DNA of 64,000 nt from Muribaculaceae bacterium (GTDB lineage: Bacteria > Bacteroidota > Bacteroidia > Bacteroidales > Muribaculaceae). Both the position numbers and the translations under genes were made by a program. Within the stretch, counting starts at the first letter, position 1. Each line of letters starts with the position of its first letter. Location of the stretch: positions 1-64,000 of the forward strand of contig JAFVPD010000030.1 in the NCBI GenBank assembly GCA_017505535.1. Direction: 5' to 3'. The notes under the pieces are model-generated. The model had not been told where the DNA came from and ran no database searches. It saw only the letters and a program-made list of their open reading frames with translations. This document shows, in pieces, positions 37,706 to 48,136 of the stretch.

Positions 37706-39466
37706 TTACTCAATAATAATTTTTTCTGCACGACATTGTAATGGCTCTAAATTACTTAGGGCTTTTATGGATTGAATGTATTGGTAGTATTCGCCAAATT
37801 CTTCTTGTGCAATATTTTGTTTAATTGAGGCTGACGAATTCATAATTTGCTTCATTAATTCTTCTTCAAGAGATGGGTATTCTTTAATACAGTATGTTTC
37901 AAATCCCATTTCCGATGCCAAATCAGTAATTGCATCATTGATACCACCAAGTTTATCAACCAACCCAATTTCTAATGCTGTTTGTCCGTCCCACACACGT
38001 CCTTCGGCTATTGCTTTAATTGAATCAACGCTCATGTTGCGACCTTCGGCGCATCGAGAAACAAATGTTTCATAGCCATTATCAATCATGCGTTGCATGC
38101 TTTGGCGTTGATAGCCGGTCATTGGTTGTGATAGTGCAATAAAATCGCTATTCTTATTTGTGGAAACTGTACCTTGGGTTATTCCTAAATTATTTTGAAG
38201 CAACCCCTTAATACATGGAACAAGGCCGAAAATTCCTATTGAACCGGTTAAAGTAGTGTTGTCGGCATATATTTTGTCGGCGCCACATGAAATATAGTAG
38301 CCACCTGATGCTGCCATATGTCCCATTGATACATAGAATTTTTTGCCTTTGGCCTTGAATTGTTCTAATGCCTCCCATATTTGTTCCGATGCAAATGCAC
38401 TTCCTCCGCCGGAGTTTACTCTGAGCACAAGTGCATCAATGTCATCATCATCGGCAAGTTCAAGAATTTGAGGTGCCATTGTGCGCCCTACTATACCCGT
38501 AGTTCCTTGATCAACAATATCCCCAACGGCATATAATACTGCAATTGTGTTTGTGCTATTGTCGGGATTAAGTGTATTTTCTTTTTCGCAATATTGTGTG
38601 GCTGTTATTAAATTGACATCATCAAATTTTTCAACGCCACAAATCTCGGCAATCATTTCTTCGCATTCATGGCGATAGAGTAAGCTATCAACGATATTAT
38701 TTTCAATATAATATTTAGGCGTTTGAGTAATAGTAATACTATCGGCCCATGCGTTGATAGTTGCAATATCAACATTTCGGTTATTAGCAATGTGAGAACT
38801 GATATAGTTCCAAATGTTTCCGAGGAAATGTTCTTGTTGGCGACGACTTGCTTCGCTCATTTCAGTAAGAATAAAAGGTTCCACCGCGCTTTTATATGTG
38901 CCCACTTTCACCACTTGCATTTCAACGCCCAATTTATCTAATAGACCTTTGAAGAAAATAGTCGTTGCTGATAACCCTTTGATATCAACGTTGCCTTGTG
39001 GGTTCAAGAACATTTTATCGGCAGTTGATGCAATGTAATAATTGCCTTGTGTATAACTATCGGCGTAGGCATATACCCATTTCCCGGATTTTTTAAATTC
39101 AGATATTGAATTAAGAATTTCTTCTGATGATGCCATTCCAGCAGTTGCACCATCGCAATTAATGTAAAGACCGATTATGCGGTCGTCGGTTGCAGCATAT
39201 TTTAGGGCTTGTAAGATGTCATTTAATGGCAGTACATTAGTCGCGTTGTTAGTGATTTGGGCCATCAAATCAAGTTGTGGCTTGCGCTCTTCTATAGTCC
39301 CATTTAAATCGAGATAAAGGACCGTATTTTCGGTGAGTTTTGCCGAAGACGAAGTTGATGATGCAACCGCAATAATAAATACAAAAAATAAAGCAACAAA
39401 AAGGAATGCAGATAGCCATATGCCGGCAACTGTTCCTAACATAGCTGTAAAAAAACGCTTCATCAT
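37706..39466 (-). CDS. sppA: Signal peptide peptidase SppA, long (67K) type
   Basis: 586 residues with an N-terminal membrane anchor (about residues 10-35) and two tandem SppA/ClpP-fold halves. The catalytic lysine is in VGTYKSAVEPF in the first half and the serine in MAASGGYYISCGADKIYA in the second half, with GSIGIFG after it. It degrades cleaved signal peptides in the inner membrane. It is the first gene of sppA-lpxK-punA-thiL. Confidence 0.94.
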   Translation of the reverse strand: MMKRFFTAMLGTVAGIWLSAFLFVALFFVFIIAVASSTSSSAKLTENTVLYLDLNGTIEERKPQLDLMAQITNNATNVLPLNDILQALKYAATDDRIIGLYINCDGATAGMASSEEILNSISEFKKSGKWVYAYADSYTQGNYYIASTADKMFLNPQGNVDIKGLSATTIFFKGLLDKLGVEMQVVKVGTYKSAVEPFILTEMSEASRRQQEHFLGNIWNYISSHIANNRNVDIATINAWADSITITQTPKYYIENNIVDSLLYRHECEEMIAEICGVEKFDDVNLITATQYCEKENTLNPDNSTNTIAVLYAVGDIVDQGTTGIVGRTMAPQILELADDDDIDALVLRVNSGGGSAFASEQIWEALEQFKAKGKKFYVSMGHMAASGGYYISCGADKIYADNTTLTGSIGIFGLVPCIKGLLQNNLGITQGTVSTNKNSDFIALSQPMTGYQRQSMQRMIDNGYETFVSRCAEGRNMSVDSIKAIAEGRVWDGQTALEIGLVDKLGGINDAITDLASEMGFETYCIKEYPSLEEELMKQIMNSSASIKQNIAQEEFGEYYQYIQSIKALSNLEPLQCRAEKIIIE

Positions 39467-39622
39467 AGTTATATACTATTTGAGTAGTTAATGTTTTTAA
39501 TGAATAAATGATTTACTGGAATAAATTATAGTCGCTAATCTTACTTGCGAATCATTTTATTCTCAATCTACAAAGTTAATATAAAGGAATTTTCAAAGCA
39601 AATAATTATTAGGATAAATTTG

Positions 39623-42178
39623 CTAAAAAGTGAAATGTAGGGCGATGCGAAGCCCATGCTTATCGCAATTTGGCGTGTCTCGATAAGTAAGTCGCCATAC
39701 ATAGTCAACCCTAAGACACTTAAAAAGGTTGTCGATTCCGGCTCCAATCTCCATGTAAGGAGTGTTGCTCATGAGTCGCGTGTGTGACTCAATTGGGAAT
39801 TGAAATAACTCAAGATTTTTGGTGGGATCATTTTTGTCGCTAAGATGCCCGTATAATCCTCTAAACGAGAACACTTCTCGAAGTTTAAGACGTTTAAACA
39901 AAGGTAAATAATTGAATATAGCACCATTTGCCCAATATTCCAAGTCCCATGATAGATAGCTGTCATTGACAAATTCCATGGGATTCATTAAAGCGTAGCT
40001 TTCGGGTTGGATAGTATATGAAAGGTTGGCGTTAGGTAATAGCATATTGGGATATGATGCGCTATTCCAAATGTGTCCGGCCTTTAGGATAATGTCGGTA
40101 TATCCAAATGTTGAGAACCAAAATCTTTTTTGAACGCTGAATTCTGTTTTATTAAGAGTATATCTGTTTGATAGAAAACTCTTGGGAGAAAATGAATGAG
40201 ACAATACGAATATAGGCGCATCAAAGTTGATGGGGAATCGTTGTGATTTTGTTTGATAAAATTTCTCTCCTGGAGCATATCTGAGTTGCACGTTAAGAGA
40301 AGTCTGATCATAATGAGTTATATTATTCCCATAACCGTCAATGAAAGGCATAAATGCGGTTGCCTCTTGACGCTCATGCTTTACTCCGGCATTGATTGAA
40401 AAGTTATTATGTAGTTCCAATACGTATTCAAGATTTGAGACTCTATGATATGTCATTTGGGTGTCTTTTTGGCGCTTAATTGATAGGAACATATTGTCGC
40501 TATTGGTAAATTGATAATGTTGACCAAGCATATCAACATCGTATAAATGCGACAATTTTAATGAGTGAATTGGGAATTCTCTTGAATGATATTTTTTGTC
40601 ATGAAAAGAGTATTCAACTTCGCCATTATATTTTAGTTTTTGATCGGTAGTTCCATATGCGACATATCCACGTGCAAAAAGTCGCTTGTTTAGATTGGCA
40701 GTGGTTATTCCTCCCACCCTAAATCTGTATCCCTCTATGTCGTTATGGCTAATGGTTGTGTTCATCGGACCCAAATCAAATTTGCTGTTTTCTGCCGTAT
40801 GGATATAACCCGAAACCAATATTTTGATTACTTTTTCAGTCCAATAATATAGGGGAACAGAACGAAGTTTGGTCACCAAATCTTTAACTTTGTCTTCGCT
40901 TGAATTGATTGGTATTAAGCGATTTTGATTCCAAAATTCTGTTGTTTGAGTGTATGCGTCATCAGGAGTAATAACCTTTTGGAGCGGTTTGAATGTGTTT
41001 GGATCAGTTGGACTTATAAAAGAGTGATTTGTGTAGGCTGTATTTCTACGAGCGTAGATGCCATCGGTCCCGGGTAATATGCTCACTTCTATAGTCATAT
41101 CGTCGCGAGTCTTTAAACGAGAACCATCGGGTGCTTTCTCAAATTCTTGCAACACATACATTTGGTCAATGAAGTTGAGATTTATTGTGGGGGGAACATT
41201 CATCTTCACCCGTTTAATGAACATGCTACTATCGCCCTTTATGACGTATAATCTACCCGTGAACCCAAACATAGCAGGGTTGTGTGGCGCAAAACTCAAT
41301 TCTACGCAACTATCACCATTGATTGCAACGGTATCGGTCAGGTAAAATTTATAGAAATCGGTGGCGATTCTTGATAGTGGACTGACAAATCTATTTTGCA
41401 GTAGATTTATATCGTTGTCATATAAATCTATTTCACGAAAGATGTCTTCGAGGAACTCTTGTACACTTTCTTGCGATGTTATGTCATCAATGCCATTTCG
41501 TTTGATTCCTGTAATGTACTCTTTCTCCGATTTCGGATCTTTGCGATAATGAACGTTGCTTGCTTTTTCTTTTACTGAAACATTCAAAATTTGAGTACCT
41601 GAGACCTCGGATGTGTCTATGTGCTCAATCAGGAATGGGAATTTTTTAAGTAATAAATTTTTGTCTTTATTGCTGTCAAAGTTGTTTAAGGCAATTGTTA
41701 TGCGTTCATATTTATTATAATTGTAATAATCATTACGCCGAGGATCGGTTAGTTCTCTCTGTGCCATTATTTTTTTTACGAAGTCAACGGCAGGATTGTT
41801 CTTTTTGGAATATTTTTCTTTCTTTGGCTTAACAATCACTTCGTTTAATTCTACTCCGGTAGGAGTCATTTCCAACACCAATTTCTTGTTTGATTTGTAA
41901 GGGATATATATGTCTTTCGTTCTATATCCCATAACAGACAATGTGAGATTGTTAAACTTCTCCCCTGTCGTGATTTTGAAACGACCTTCGTTGTCGGTTA
42001 ATATCCCTTTGTTACTACCTTTAAGATATATGGCAACGTATGGAATGGGCTCATGAGAAATAGAGTCTCTGACTTCTCCCATTAATGTGATTATGTGTTT
42101 TGTTTGTGCGTTAAGACTTACCGATGTTATGATACAAATCAATAATGCGGTAAAAATAAACGATATATTTCGCATCAA
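39623..42178 (-). CDS. DUF5686 outer-membrane protein with carboxypeptidase-regulatory-like plug domain
   Basis: 851 residues: a signal peptide (MMRNISFIFTALLICIITSVSLNA), a CarboxypepD_reg-like domain (ITLMGEVRDSISHEPIPYVAIYLKGSNKGILTDNEGRFKI, about 29-70) and a long DUF5686 region ending in a predicted beta-barrel with a terminal aromatic residue (LRIALHFTF), typical of outer-membrane proteins. It has no TonB plug. The family is common in Bacteroidota and its function is unproven. It is a single gene, with a stretch of about 150 bases separating it from sppA. Confidence 0.85.
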   Translation of the reverse strand: MMRNISFIFTALLICIITSVSLNAQTKHIITLMGEVRDSISHEPIPYVAIYLKGSNKGILTDNEGRFKITTGEKFNNLTLSVMGYRTKDIYIPYKSNKKLVLEMTPTGVELNEVIVKPKKEKYSKKNNPAVDFVKKIMAQRELTDPRRNDYYNYNKYERITIALNNFDSNKDKNLLLKKFPFLIEHIDTSEVSGTQILNVSVKEKASNVHYRKDPKSEKEYITGIKRNGIDDITSQESVQEFLEDIFREIDLYDNDINLLQNRFVSPLSRIATDFYKFYLTDTVAINGDSCVELSFAPHNPAMFGFTGRLYVIKGDSSMFIKRVKMNVPPTINLNFIDQMYVLQEFEKAPDGSRLKTRDDMTIEVSILPGTDGIYARRNTAYTNHSFISPTDPNTFKPLQKVITPDDAYTQTTEFWNQNRLIPINSSEDKVKDLVTKLRSVPLYYWTEKVIKILVSGYIHTAENSKFDLGPMNTTISHNDIEGYRFRVGGITTANLNKRLFARGYVAYGTTDQKLKYNGEVEYSFHDKKYHSREFPIHSLKLSHLYDVDMLGQHYQFTNSDNMFLSIKRQKDTQMTYHRVSNLEYVLELHNNFSINAGVKHERQEATAFMPFIDGYGNNITHYDQTSLNVQLRYAPGEKFYQTKSQRFPINFDAPIFVLSHSFSPKSFLSNRYTLNKTEFSVQKRFWFSTFGYTDIILKAGHIWNSASYPNMLLPNANLSYTIQPESYALMNPMEFVNDSYLSWDLEYWANGAIFNYLPLFKRLKLREVFSFRGLYGHLSDKNDPTKNLELFQFPIESHTRLMSNTPYMEIGAGIDNLFKCLRVDYVWRLTYRDTPNCDKHGLRIALHFTF

Positions 42179-42272
42179 TTATTTTGATTTCTACTTTGTC
42201 GTGTACCGAAAACCTTATTAACTTTGCAAAGTTAACAATTTTACCCCGATTATAGTTGGTCAAATGGTATAA

Positions 42273-42280
42273 TATCTTTG
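42273..42280 (+). promoter_or_regulatory. Promoter -7 element before the CYTH gene
   Basis: TATCTTTG matches TAnnTTTG. It predicts a start near 42287 and so supports the ATG at 42300 over the in-frame GTG at 42288. Confidence 0.55.
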
Positions 42281-42299
42281 AATTATAGTGTATTTTAAA

Positions 42300-42749
42300 A
42301 TGGCAAAAGAAATAGAACGCAAATATTTAGTGGTAGATGATAGCTATAAGTCTATGTCAACTGAATCGCACCACATTATACAAGGTTATCTCTCTTTGAA
42401 AAAGGAAGCAACGGTTAGATTGAGAATAGCAGATGATGTTGCCTATATAACTATAAAAGGTATTAATAAGGGTGCGATTAGAAATGAATGGGAATATCCA
42501 ATCCCTATTGAGGACGCTCGTGAAATGCTTCAGCTTGCGTCGGGGACAATTATTGAAAAAATACGCCACATCGTGCATTATGGTGAGCATAAATGGGAAG
42601 TTGATGAATTTGGAGGTGACAATGTTGGTTTAGTTGTCGCCGAAATAGAATTGAGGGCAGAGGACGAACAATTCCCTCTACCCCCATTCATAGGTCAAGA
42701 AGTAACAGGAGACCCTAATTACTACAATTCGGCGCTTGCTGCTAAATAA
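42300..42749 (+). CDS. CYTH-domain protein (triphosphate tunnel metalloenzyme)
   Basis: 149 residues beginning with the diagnostic E4-I-E6-R-K8-Y motif. Tunnel strands follow: QGYLSLKKEATVRLRIADDVAYITIKG, IRNEWEYPIP, KIRHIVHYGEHKWEVDEFGGDNVGLVVAEIEL. All basic and acidic tunnel patterns look intact. Such short bacterial CYTH proteins are often tripolyphosphatases. Adenylate cyclase or other triphosphate activity is possible. I chose the ATG at 42300. It converges on the rlmD-like gene with a 22-base gap. Confidence 0.88.
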   Translation: MAKEIERKYLVVDDSYKSMSTESHHIIQGYLSLKKEATVRLRIADDVAYITIKGINKGAIRNEWEYPIPIEDAREMLQLASGTIIEKIRHIVHYGEHKWEVDEFGGDNVGLVVAEIELRAEDEQFPLPPFIGQEVTGDPNYYNSALAAK

Positions 42750-42771
42750 AATAAATTGTATTTACGTTGGA

Positions 42772-44187
42772 TTATTCACGCAATGAGAGTTTTACTACAT
42801 TCTCTACATGATGAGTGTGTGGGAACATGTCCACAGGTTGAATGGCTTCTACCTTATATTTGCAATCCAACAATGCCAGGTCTCGAGCTTGGGTAGCAGG
42901 GTTGCAACTTACATATACGATGCGACGAGGTGATGCATTGAGTATTACGTTTACTACATCTTCATGCATTCCGGCGCGAGGTGGATCTACTATCATTGTG
43001 TCGGGACGGCCATGCGCTTCAATAAAACTGTCGGTCAATACATCTTTCATGTCTCCTGCATAAAATTCAGTATTTGCAATGCCGTTGTTCGCTGAATTTA
43101 TCTTAGCGTCAGCTATGGCATCTTCAACATATTCTATGCCTATGACTTTTTTTGCTTGACGAGCGACAAAGTTGGCGATTGTACCTGTTCCTGTGTATAG
43201 GTCATATACCAATTCGGACCCTGTTAATTCGGCAAAATTTCGAGCTACTTTGTATAATTCGTAGGCTTGAAGAGAATTGGTTTGATAAAAAGATTTAGCC
43301 CCTACTCTAAATTTCAAGCCTTCCATTTCTTCTTCAATGTAGTCTTTGCCTGAGTATTTGATTATCTCTTGATCGGAAATAGTGTCATTTACTTTTAGGT
43401 TAATTACGTAGAGTAAAGATGTGATTTCCGGGAAATTTACTTTGACAGCTTCAAGTAGAGATTTAATCTTCATTGTGTCATCTTCGCCAAACACCATCAC
43501 AGCCATTATTTCGCCGGTTGATGCGATGCGAATCATTAGCGTGCGCAGTAATCCTTGTTGCGCCTTTAGGTCATAGAAAGAATAGCCATTTTCTTTGCCA
43601 AATTGCTTAATAAAAAGACGTAATCGGTTGCCAAAGTCATCTTGTAGATGACAACAATTAATGTCAAGCACTTTGTCAAATGCTCCCGATATATGGAATC
43701 CGGCAGCATCTCTGTCGGGGAATTCTTCTCCACTTCGCATCTGTTCAAATGTCAACCACTTTTTGTTAGAAAAAGTGTATTCCATTTTATTGCGATATTC
43801 CCAAATTTGCTTTGAACCGAGAATTGGTGAGATTTCAGGAATCTCTATTTTTGCAATGCGTTCAAGCGCATCTTTCACTTGTTTTTGTTTGCACTCCAAT
43901 TGAAATTCGTATGGAAGATGTTGCCATCGACAGCCTCCACATGTCCCGAAATGTTCGCAACGTATTTCTTGGCGTAATGGCGAAGGACTGACAATTTGGG
44001 TGATATGCCCTTCGGCATAAGATTTTTTCTTTTTACTAAGTTTTACATCAACAATATCTCCAGGTGCTCCATATGGAATGAATATCACCATGTCGTTAAC
44101 TCGAGCCAGGCTATTGCCTTCGGCTGCAACATCTATAATTTCAACGCCTTCCAAAGTGGGAAGGTCTCTCCTATTTTTTCGTCCCAA
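42772..44187 (-). CDS. rlmD: 23S rRNA (uracil-5-)-methyltransferase RlmD-type
   Basis: 471 residues. An N-terminal TRAM domain (about 10-68), then the iron-sulfur cysteines C77, C83, C86 and C99 (CEHFGTCGGCRWQHL), then the SAM-dependent domain (LVYDLYTGTGTIANFVARQ; DTMIVDPPRAGMHEDV) and the catalytic cysteine region IVYVSCNPATQARDLALL. Bacteria with one such gene may methylate U1939, U747 or both, so RlmD versus RlmCD cannot be settled here. Confidence 0.9.
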   Translation of the reverse strand: MGRKNRRDLPTLEGVEIIDVAAEGNSLARVNDMVIFIPYGAPGDIVDVKLSKKKKSYAEGHITQIVSPSPLRQEIRCEHFGTCGGCRWQHLPYEFQLECKQKQVKDALERIAKIEIPEISPILGSKQIWEYRNKMEYTFSNKKWLTFEQMRSGEEFPDRDAAGFHISGAFDKVLDINCCHLQDDFGNRLRLFIKQFGKENGYSFYDLKAQQGLLRTLMIRIASTGEIMAVMVFGEDDTMKIKSLLEAVKVNFPEITSLLYVINLKVNDTISDQEIIKYSGKDYIEEEMEGLKFRVGAKSFYQTNSLQAYELYKVARNFAELTGSELVYDLYTGTGTIANFVARQAKKVIGIEYVEDAIADAKINSANNGIANTEFYAGDMKDVLTDSFIEAHGRPDTMIVDPPRAGMHEDVVNVILNASPRRIVYVSCNPATQARDLALLDCKYKVEAIQPVDMFPHTHHVENVVKLSLRE

Positions 44188-44362
44188 TGTAGTAAAATTT
44201 AAATTTTCTACAAAATTACGTAAAAAACATGAGAAATAAGATTGTTGGGATAAAAATCAAGGGTTTGTTGTTTGTGATGGCAATAATAATATAAATATGA
44301 GTACATATAAGGTATAGTATAACCCAATAAATACATTGATGATTATAAAAAATGAAAGAATT

Positions 44363-44394
44363 TTTGTTATTACCATTTTTATATTGTAAATTTG
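44363..44394 (+). promoter_or_regulatory. Promoter of ppdK
   Basis: TTTG at 44363-44366 and TAAATTTG at 44387-44394, spaced 20 bases, an almost ideal Bacteroidota promoter. The leader to the ATG is about 55 bases. Confidence 0.75.
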
Positions 44395-44455
44395 CAAAAC
44401 TCTCTCTGCATATAGATACTAACTACATTTATAAATAAATTTAACTAATTAATCA

Positions 44456-47170
44456 ATGAAAAGAGTTTATACATTCGGTGACGGAAAAGCCGAAGGTAAT
44501 GCCACGATGAGAAATCTTCTCGGTGGTAAAGGTGCCAACCTTGCTGAAATGAACCTATTGGGTATGCCTGTACCTCCAGGGTTCACTATTACAACAGAAG
44601 TATGTACTGAATATACCCAAAAGGGACGTGAAGCCGTAGTCGCTCTTATTAAAGAAGAGGTAGAGGCTGCAATTGCTCACGTAGAAAAACTCACCGGAAA
44701 GAATTTTGATAATCCTGCAAATCCATTGCTCGTATCAGTTCGTTCTGGTGCTCGTGCTTCAATGCCCGGTATGATGGATACAGTGTTAAACCTCGGTATG
44801 AATGATGCAACAGTTGCTTCACTTGCAGAAAAGAGTGGTAACCCTCGTTTCGCTTGGGATAGCTATCGTCGTTTTGTTCAAATGTATGGTGATGTTGTTC
44901 TTGGTATGAAACCAAAGAGCAAAGCAGACATTGATCCATTTGAAGCTATCATGGAAAAGGTTAAAGAAGAAAAAGGCGTTAAACTTGATACTGAACTTGA
45001 AGTTGCCGATCTTCAAAACCTCGTGAAATTATTCAAAGCCGCAGTAAAAGACTTTACTGGCAAAGATTTCCCCGATAGCGCTTGGGAACAACTTTGGGGT
45101 GGTATCTGTGCTGTATTTGACAGCTGGATGAACGAACGTGCAATTCTTTATCGTCGCATGAACCAAATCCCAGAAGAATGGGGTACTGCAGTAAACGTTC
45201 AAGCAATGGTTTATGGTAACATGGGTGATAACTCAGCTACCGGTGTTGCATTCAGCCGTGACGCTGCTACTGGTGAAAATATGTTTAATGGTGAATACCT
45301 TATCAATGCTCAAGGTGAAGACGTTGTAGCAGGTATCCGCACTCCACAACAAATTACAACTGAAGGTTCTCGTCGTTGGGCTGCATTGCAAGGTATCAGC
45401 GAAGAAGTTCGCGCAAGCAAATATCCTTCACTTGAAGAATCAATGCCTACTCTTGCTGCTGAACTCATTGCTATCTCTAATCGTTTGGAAGACTATTATA
45501 AAGATATGCAAGACATGGAGTTCACCATTCAAGATGGAAAACTTTGGATGCTTCAAACTCGTAATGGTAAACGTACAGGTGCAGCAATGGTAAAAATTGC
45601 TATGGACCTTCTTCGTGCGGGCCAAATTGATGAAAAGACAGCCCTTATGCGCATGGAGCCACAAAAACTTGATGAATTATTGCACCCTGTATTTGATAAA
45701 GATGCTCTAAAACGTGCGAAAGTAGCTGCTAAGGGTCTCCCCGCTTCTCCAGGTGCTGCAACAGGTCAAATTGTATTCTTCGCTGACGAAGCTGAAGCTT
45801 GGGCTGAAAAGAAGAAAAAAGTAGTTCTTGTTCGTATCGAAACATCTCCTGAAGACCTCCGTGGTATGGCTGTGGCTCAAGGTATCTTGACAATGCGAGG
45901 TGGTATGACTTCTCACGCTGCCGTAGTTGCTCGCGGTATGGGTAAATGCTGTGTTTCAGGTGCTGGTGAAATCAAAGTTGATTACGAAGCTAAGACACTT
46001 GAAATGAGCGGCAAGGTGTATAAGGAAGGTGATTGGATTTCTCTCAATGGTTCTACCGGTGAAGTATATGATGGACAAGTTCCTACCGCAGACCCAGAAT
46101 TGGATGGAGACTTCGGTGCAATCATGACTCTTTCGGAAAAATATACAAAGACTCTTGTTCGTACAAATGCTGACTCTCCTCGCGATGCAAAACAAGCGCG
46201 CTATTTTGGAGCTCAAGGTATCGGACTTTGCCGTACAGAACATATGTTCTTTGAAGGAGACCGCATTAAAGCAGTTCGTGAAATGATTCTTGCAGGTGAT
46301 AAAGAAGGTCGTGTAGCTGCTCTTGCTAAATTGTTGCCAATGCAACGTGGTGACTTTGAAGGTATATTTGAAGCTATGGACGGATTTGGCGTTACAATTC
46401 GTCTTCTCGATCCCCCATTGCACGAATTCGTACCTCATCAAACAGCAACTCAAAAAGAGTTGGCTGAAGAAATGGGCTTGACTCTTGAAGAAGTTAAAGC
46501 TAAGGTTGATAGCCTTGAAGAATTTAACCCAATGCTTGGTCACCGTGGTTGTCGTCTCGGTATTACTTACCCTGAAATCACTGAAATGCAAACACGTGCA
46601 ATTATTGAGGCTGCTCTTGCTGTAAAAGCTCGTGGTATTGACGTTCATCCTGAAATCATGATTCCTCTTGTAGGATCACTCAAAGAAATCCAAAACCAAG
46701 CAAACGTTATCAATGAAACTGCTGCGAAGGTGTTTGACGAAAAAGGTGAAACAGTAGCATACAAAGTTGGTACAATGATTGAAGTACCTCGCGCTGCTTT
46801 GACTGCAAATGAAATTGCAACTGTTGCCGACTTCTTCTCATTCGGAACAAATGACTTGACTCAAATGACATTTGGATTCTCTCGTGATGATGCTCCTAAG
46901 TTCTTGAAATTCTACAAAGAAAACGGCATTATTAAGACTGACCCATTTGAAGTGCTTGATCAAGAAGGTGTTGGCCAACTCGTTCGCATGGGTGTAGAAA
47001 AAGGTCGTGCAACAAAACCTGAACTCAAAGTAGGTATTTGTGGTGAGCATGGTGGTGAACCTTCTTCAGTTAAATTCTGTGCTAAACTCGGCATGAATTA
47101 TGTTAGTTGCTCTCCATTCCGCGTGCCCATCGCTCGCGTAGCTGCTGCACAAGCTGCAATTGAAGAGTAA
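44456..47170 (+). CDS. ppdK: Pyruvate, phosphate dikinase
   Basis: Interconverts PEP, AMP and PPi with pyruvate, ATP and phosphate. 904 residues with the N-terminal ATP-grasp (LLGGKGANLAEMNLLGMPVPPGFTIT), the phosphohistidine H487 in GGMTSHAAVVARG, and the C-terminal PEP barrel with C862 in VGICGEHGGEPSS. The codon bias (GGT, CGT, CTT/CTC) is as marked as in pfp, implying very high expression. With pfp it gives PPi-dependent glycolysis. It stands alone with its own promoter and terminator. Confidence 0.97.
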   Translation: MKRVYTFGDGKAEGNATMRNLLGGKGANLAEMNLLGMPVPPGFTITTEVCTEYTQKGREAVVALIKEEVEAAIAHVEKLTGKNFDNPANPLLVSVRSGARASMPGMMDTVLNLGMNDATVASLAEKSGNPRFAWDSYRRFVQMYGDVVLGMKPKSKADIDPFEAIMEKVKEEKGVKLDTELEVADLQNLVKLFKAAVKDFTGKDFPDSAWEQLWGGICAVFDSWMNERAILYRRMNQIPEEWGTAVNVQAMVYGNMGDNSATGVAFSRDAATGENMFNGEYLINAQGEDVVAGIRTPQQITTEGSRRWAALQGISEEVRASKYPSLEESMPTLAAELIAISNRLEDYYKDMQDMEFTIQDGKLWMLQTRNGKRTGAAMVKIAMDLLRAGQIDEKTALMRMEPQKLDELLHPVFDKDALKRAKVAAKGLPASPGAATGQIVFFADEAEAWAEKKKKVVLVRIETSPEDLRGMAVAQGILTMRGGMTSHAAVVARGMGKCCVSGAGEIKVDYEAKTLEMSGKVYKEGDWISLNGSTGEVYDGQVPTADPELDGDFGAIMTLSEKYTKTLVRTNADSPRDAKQARYFGAQGIGLCRTEHMFFEGDRIKAVREMILAGDKEGRVAALAKLLPMQRGDFEGIFEAMDGFGVTIRLLDPPLHEFVPHQTATQKELAEEMGLTLEEVKAKVDSLEEFNPMLGHRGCRLGITYPEITEMQTRAIIEAALAVKARGIDVHPEIMIPLVGSLKEIQNQANVINETAAKVFDEKGETVAYKVGTMIEVPRAALTANEIATVADFFSFGTNDLTQMTFGFSRDDAPKFLKFYKENGIIKTDPFEVLDQEGVGQLVRMGVEKGRATKPELKVGICGEHGGEPSSVKFCAKLGMNYVSCSPFRVPIARVAAAQAAIEE

Positions 47171-47187
47171 TAAATAACACCATATTA

Positions 47188-47221
47188 AAATTAGGTCACC
47201 AATCGGTGACCTAATTTTTTT
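47188..47221 (+). terminator. Rho-independent terminator of ppdK
   Basis: A 13-pair perfect stem (AAATTAGGTCACC at 47188-47200 with GGTGACCTAATTT at 47205-47217), a four-base loop and a run of T. Confidence 0.92.
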
Positions 47222-47290
47222 GTATAAAAATATTCGCAATTTTTTATCATTTGCTGAAATTGGTGTAACTTTGTAAAAATTGCTTTTAAT

Positions 47291-48136
47291 ATGAAAACAA
47301 GAGACGAACTAATAGATGATTTGCTGAATTTAGCCTTTGCTGAAGATGTTGGTGATGGTGATCATACAACTTTAAGTACTATCCCTGCTGAAGCGATGGG
47401 TAAGCAAAAACTCATCATAAAAGAAAATGGAATTTTGGCTGGAGTTGAAATTGCGCGAAAAGTTTTTGAGAAATTTGATCCTCAATTGAAGATGACCACC
47501 TATATAGAAGATGGTGCGCATGTTAAGGTTGGTGATATTGCATTTATTGTAGAAGGTCCTGTGCGGTCGCTGCTACAAACAGAACGCGTTATGCTCAACA
47601 TAATGCAACGAATGAGTGGTATCGCTACTGTTACAGCCAAATATCAAGAAAAACTCTCGGGCTTAAAGACTAAAGTGCTTGATACACGTAAGACTACTCC
47701 AGGCCTTAGAATGTTGGAAAAGGAAGCTGTTAGAATTGGAGGTGGCTGTAATCATCGAATCGGTTTGTTTGATATGATTTTGATTAAAGACAACCATGTT
47801 GATTTTGCCGGTGGGATAAAAGAAGCTGTAACAGCTGCTAAAAAATATTGTGCAGAAACCGGCCGAGATTTAAAAATTGAGGTTGAAGTTCGCAACACCG
47901 ATGAAATAATGCAAGTATTAGAGTTGGGCGTAGATAGAATAATGCTCGATAATTTCACTCCTGAAAGGACAAAAGAAGCTGTAGCTTTAATCAATGGAAG
48001 AGTTGAAATTGAATCGTCGGGAGGCATAACTATAGACACATTGCGTCAATATGGCGAATGTGGAGTAGATTATATCTCGGTAGGAGCACTCACCCACTCG
48101 GTTAAAGGATTGGATATGAGTTTTAAAGCTTGCTAA
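47291..48136 (+). CDS. nadC: Nicotinate-nucleotide pyrophosphorylase (carboxylating)
   Basis: Quinolinate phosphoribosyltransferase, the third step of de novo NAD synthesis. AFAEDVGDGDHTTLSTIP, LLQTERVMLNIMQRMSGIAT, DTRKTTPGLRMLEKEAVRIGGG, LIKDNHVDFAGG, VEVRNTDEI and ESSGGITIDTLRQYGECGVDYISVGALTHS are all typical. It has 281 residues. A TAACTTTG -7 match (47266-47273) precedes it. nadA and nadB are not nearby. Confidence 0.95.
   Translation: MKTRDELIDDLLNLAFAEDVGDGDHTTLSTIPAEAMGKQKLIIKENGILAGVEIARKVFEKFDPQLKMTTYIEDGAHVKVGDIAFIVEGPVRSLLQTERVMLNIMQRMSGIATVTAKYQEKLSGLKTKVLDTRKTTPGLRMLEKEAVRIGGGCNHRIGLFDMILIKDNHVDFAGGIKEAVTAAKKYCAETGRDLKIEVEVRNTDEIMQVLELGVDRIMLDNFTPERTKEAVALINGRVEIESSGGITIDTLRQYGECGVDYISVGALTHSVKGLDMSFKAC

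Noticed and set aside
45956..46648. A 230-codon open frame antisense to ppdK
   Set aside because: It is a mirror of the biased codons of ppdK, rich in Phe, Ser, Cys and Lys, with no protein-like pattern.
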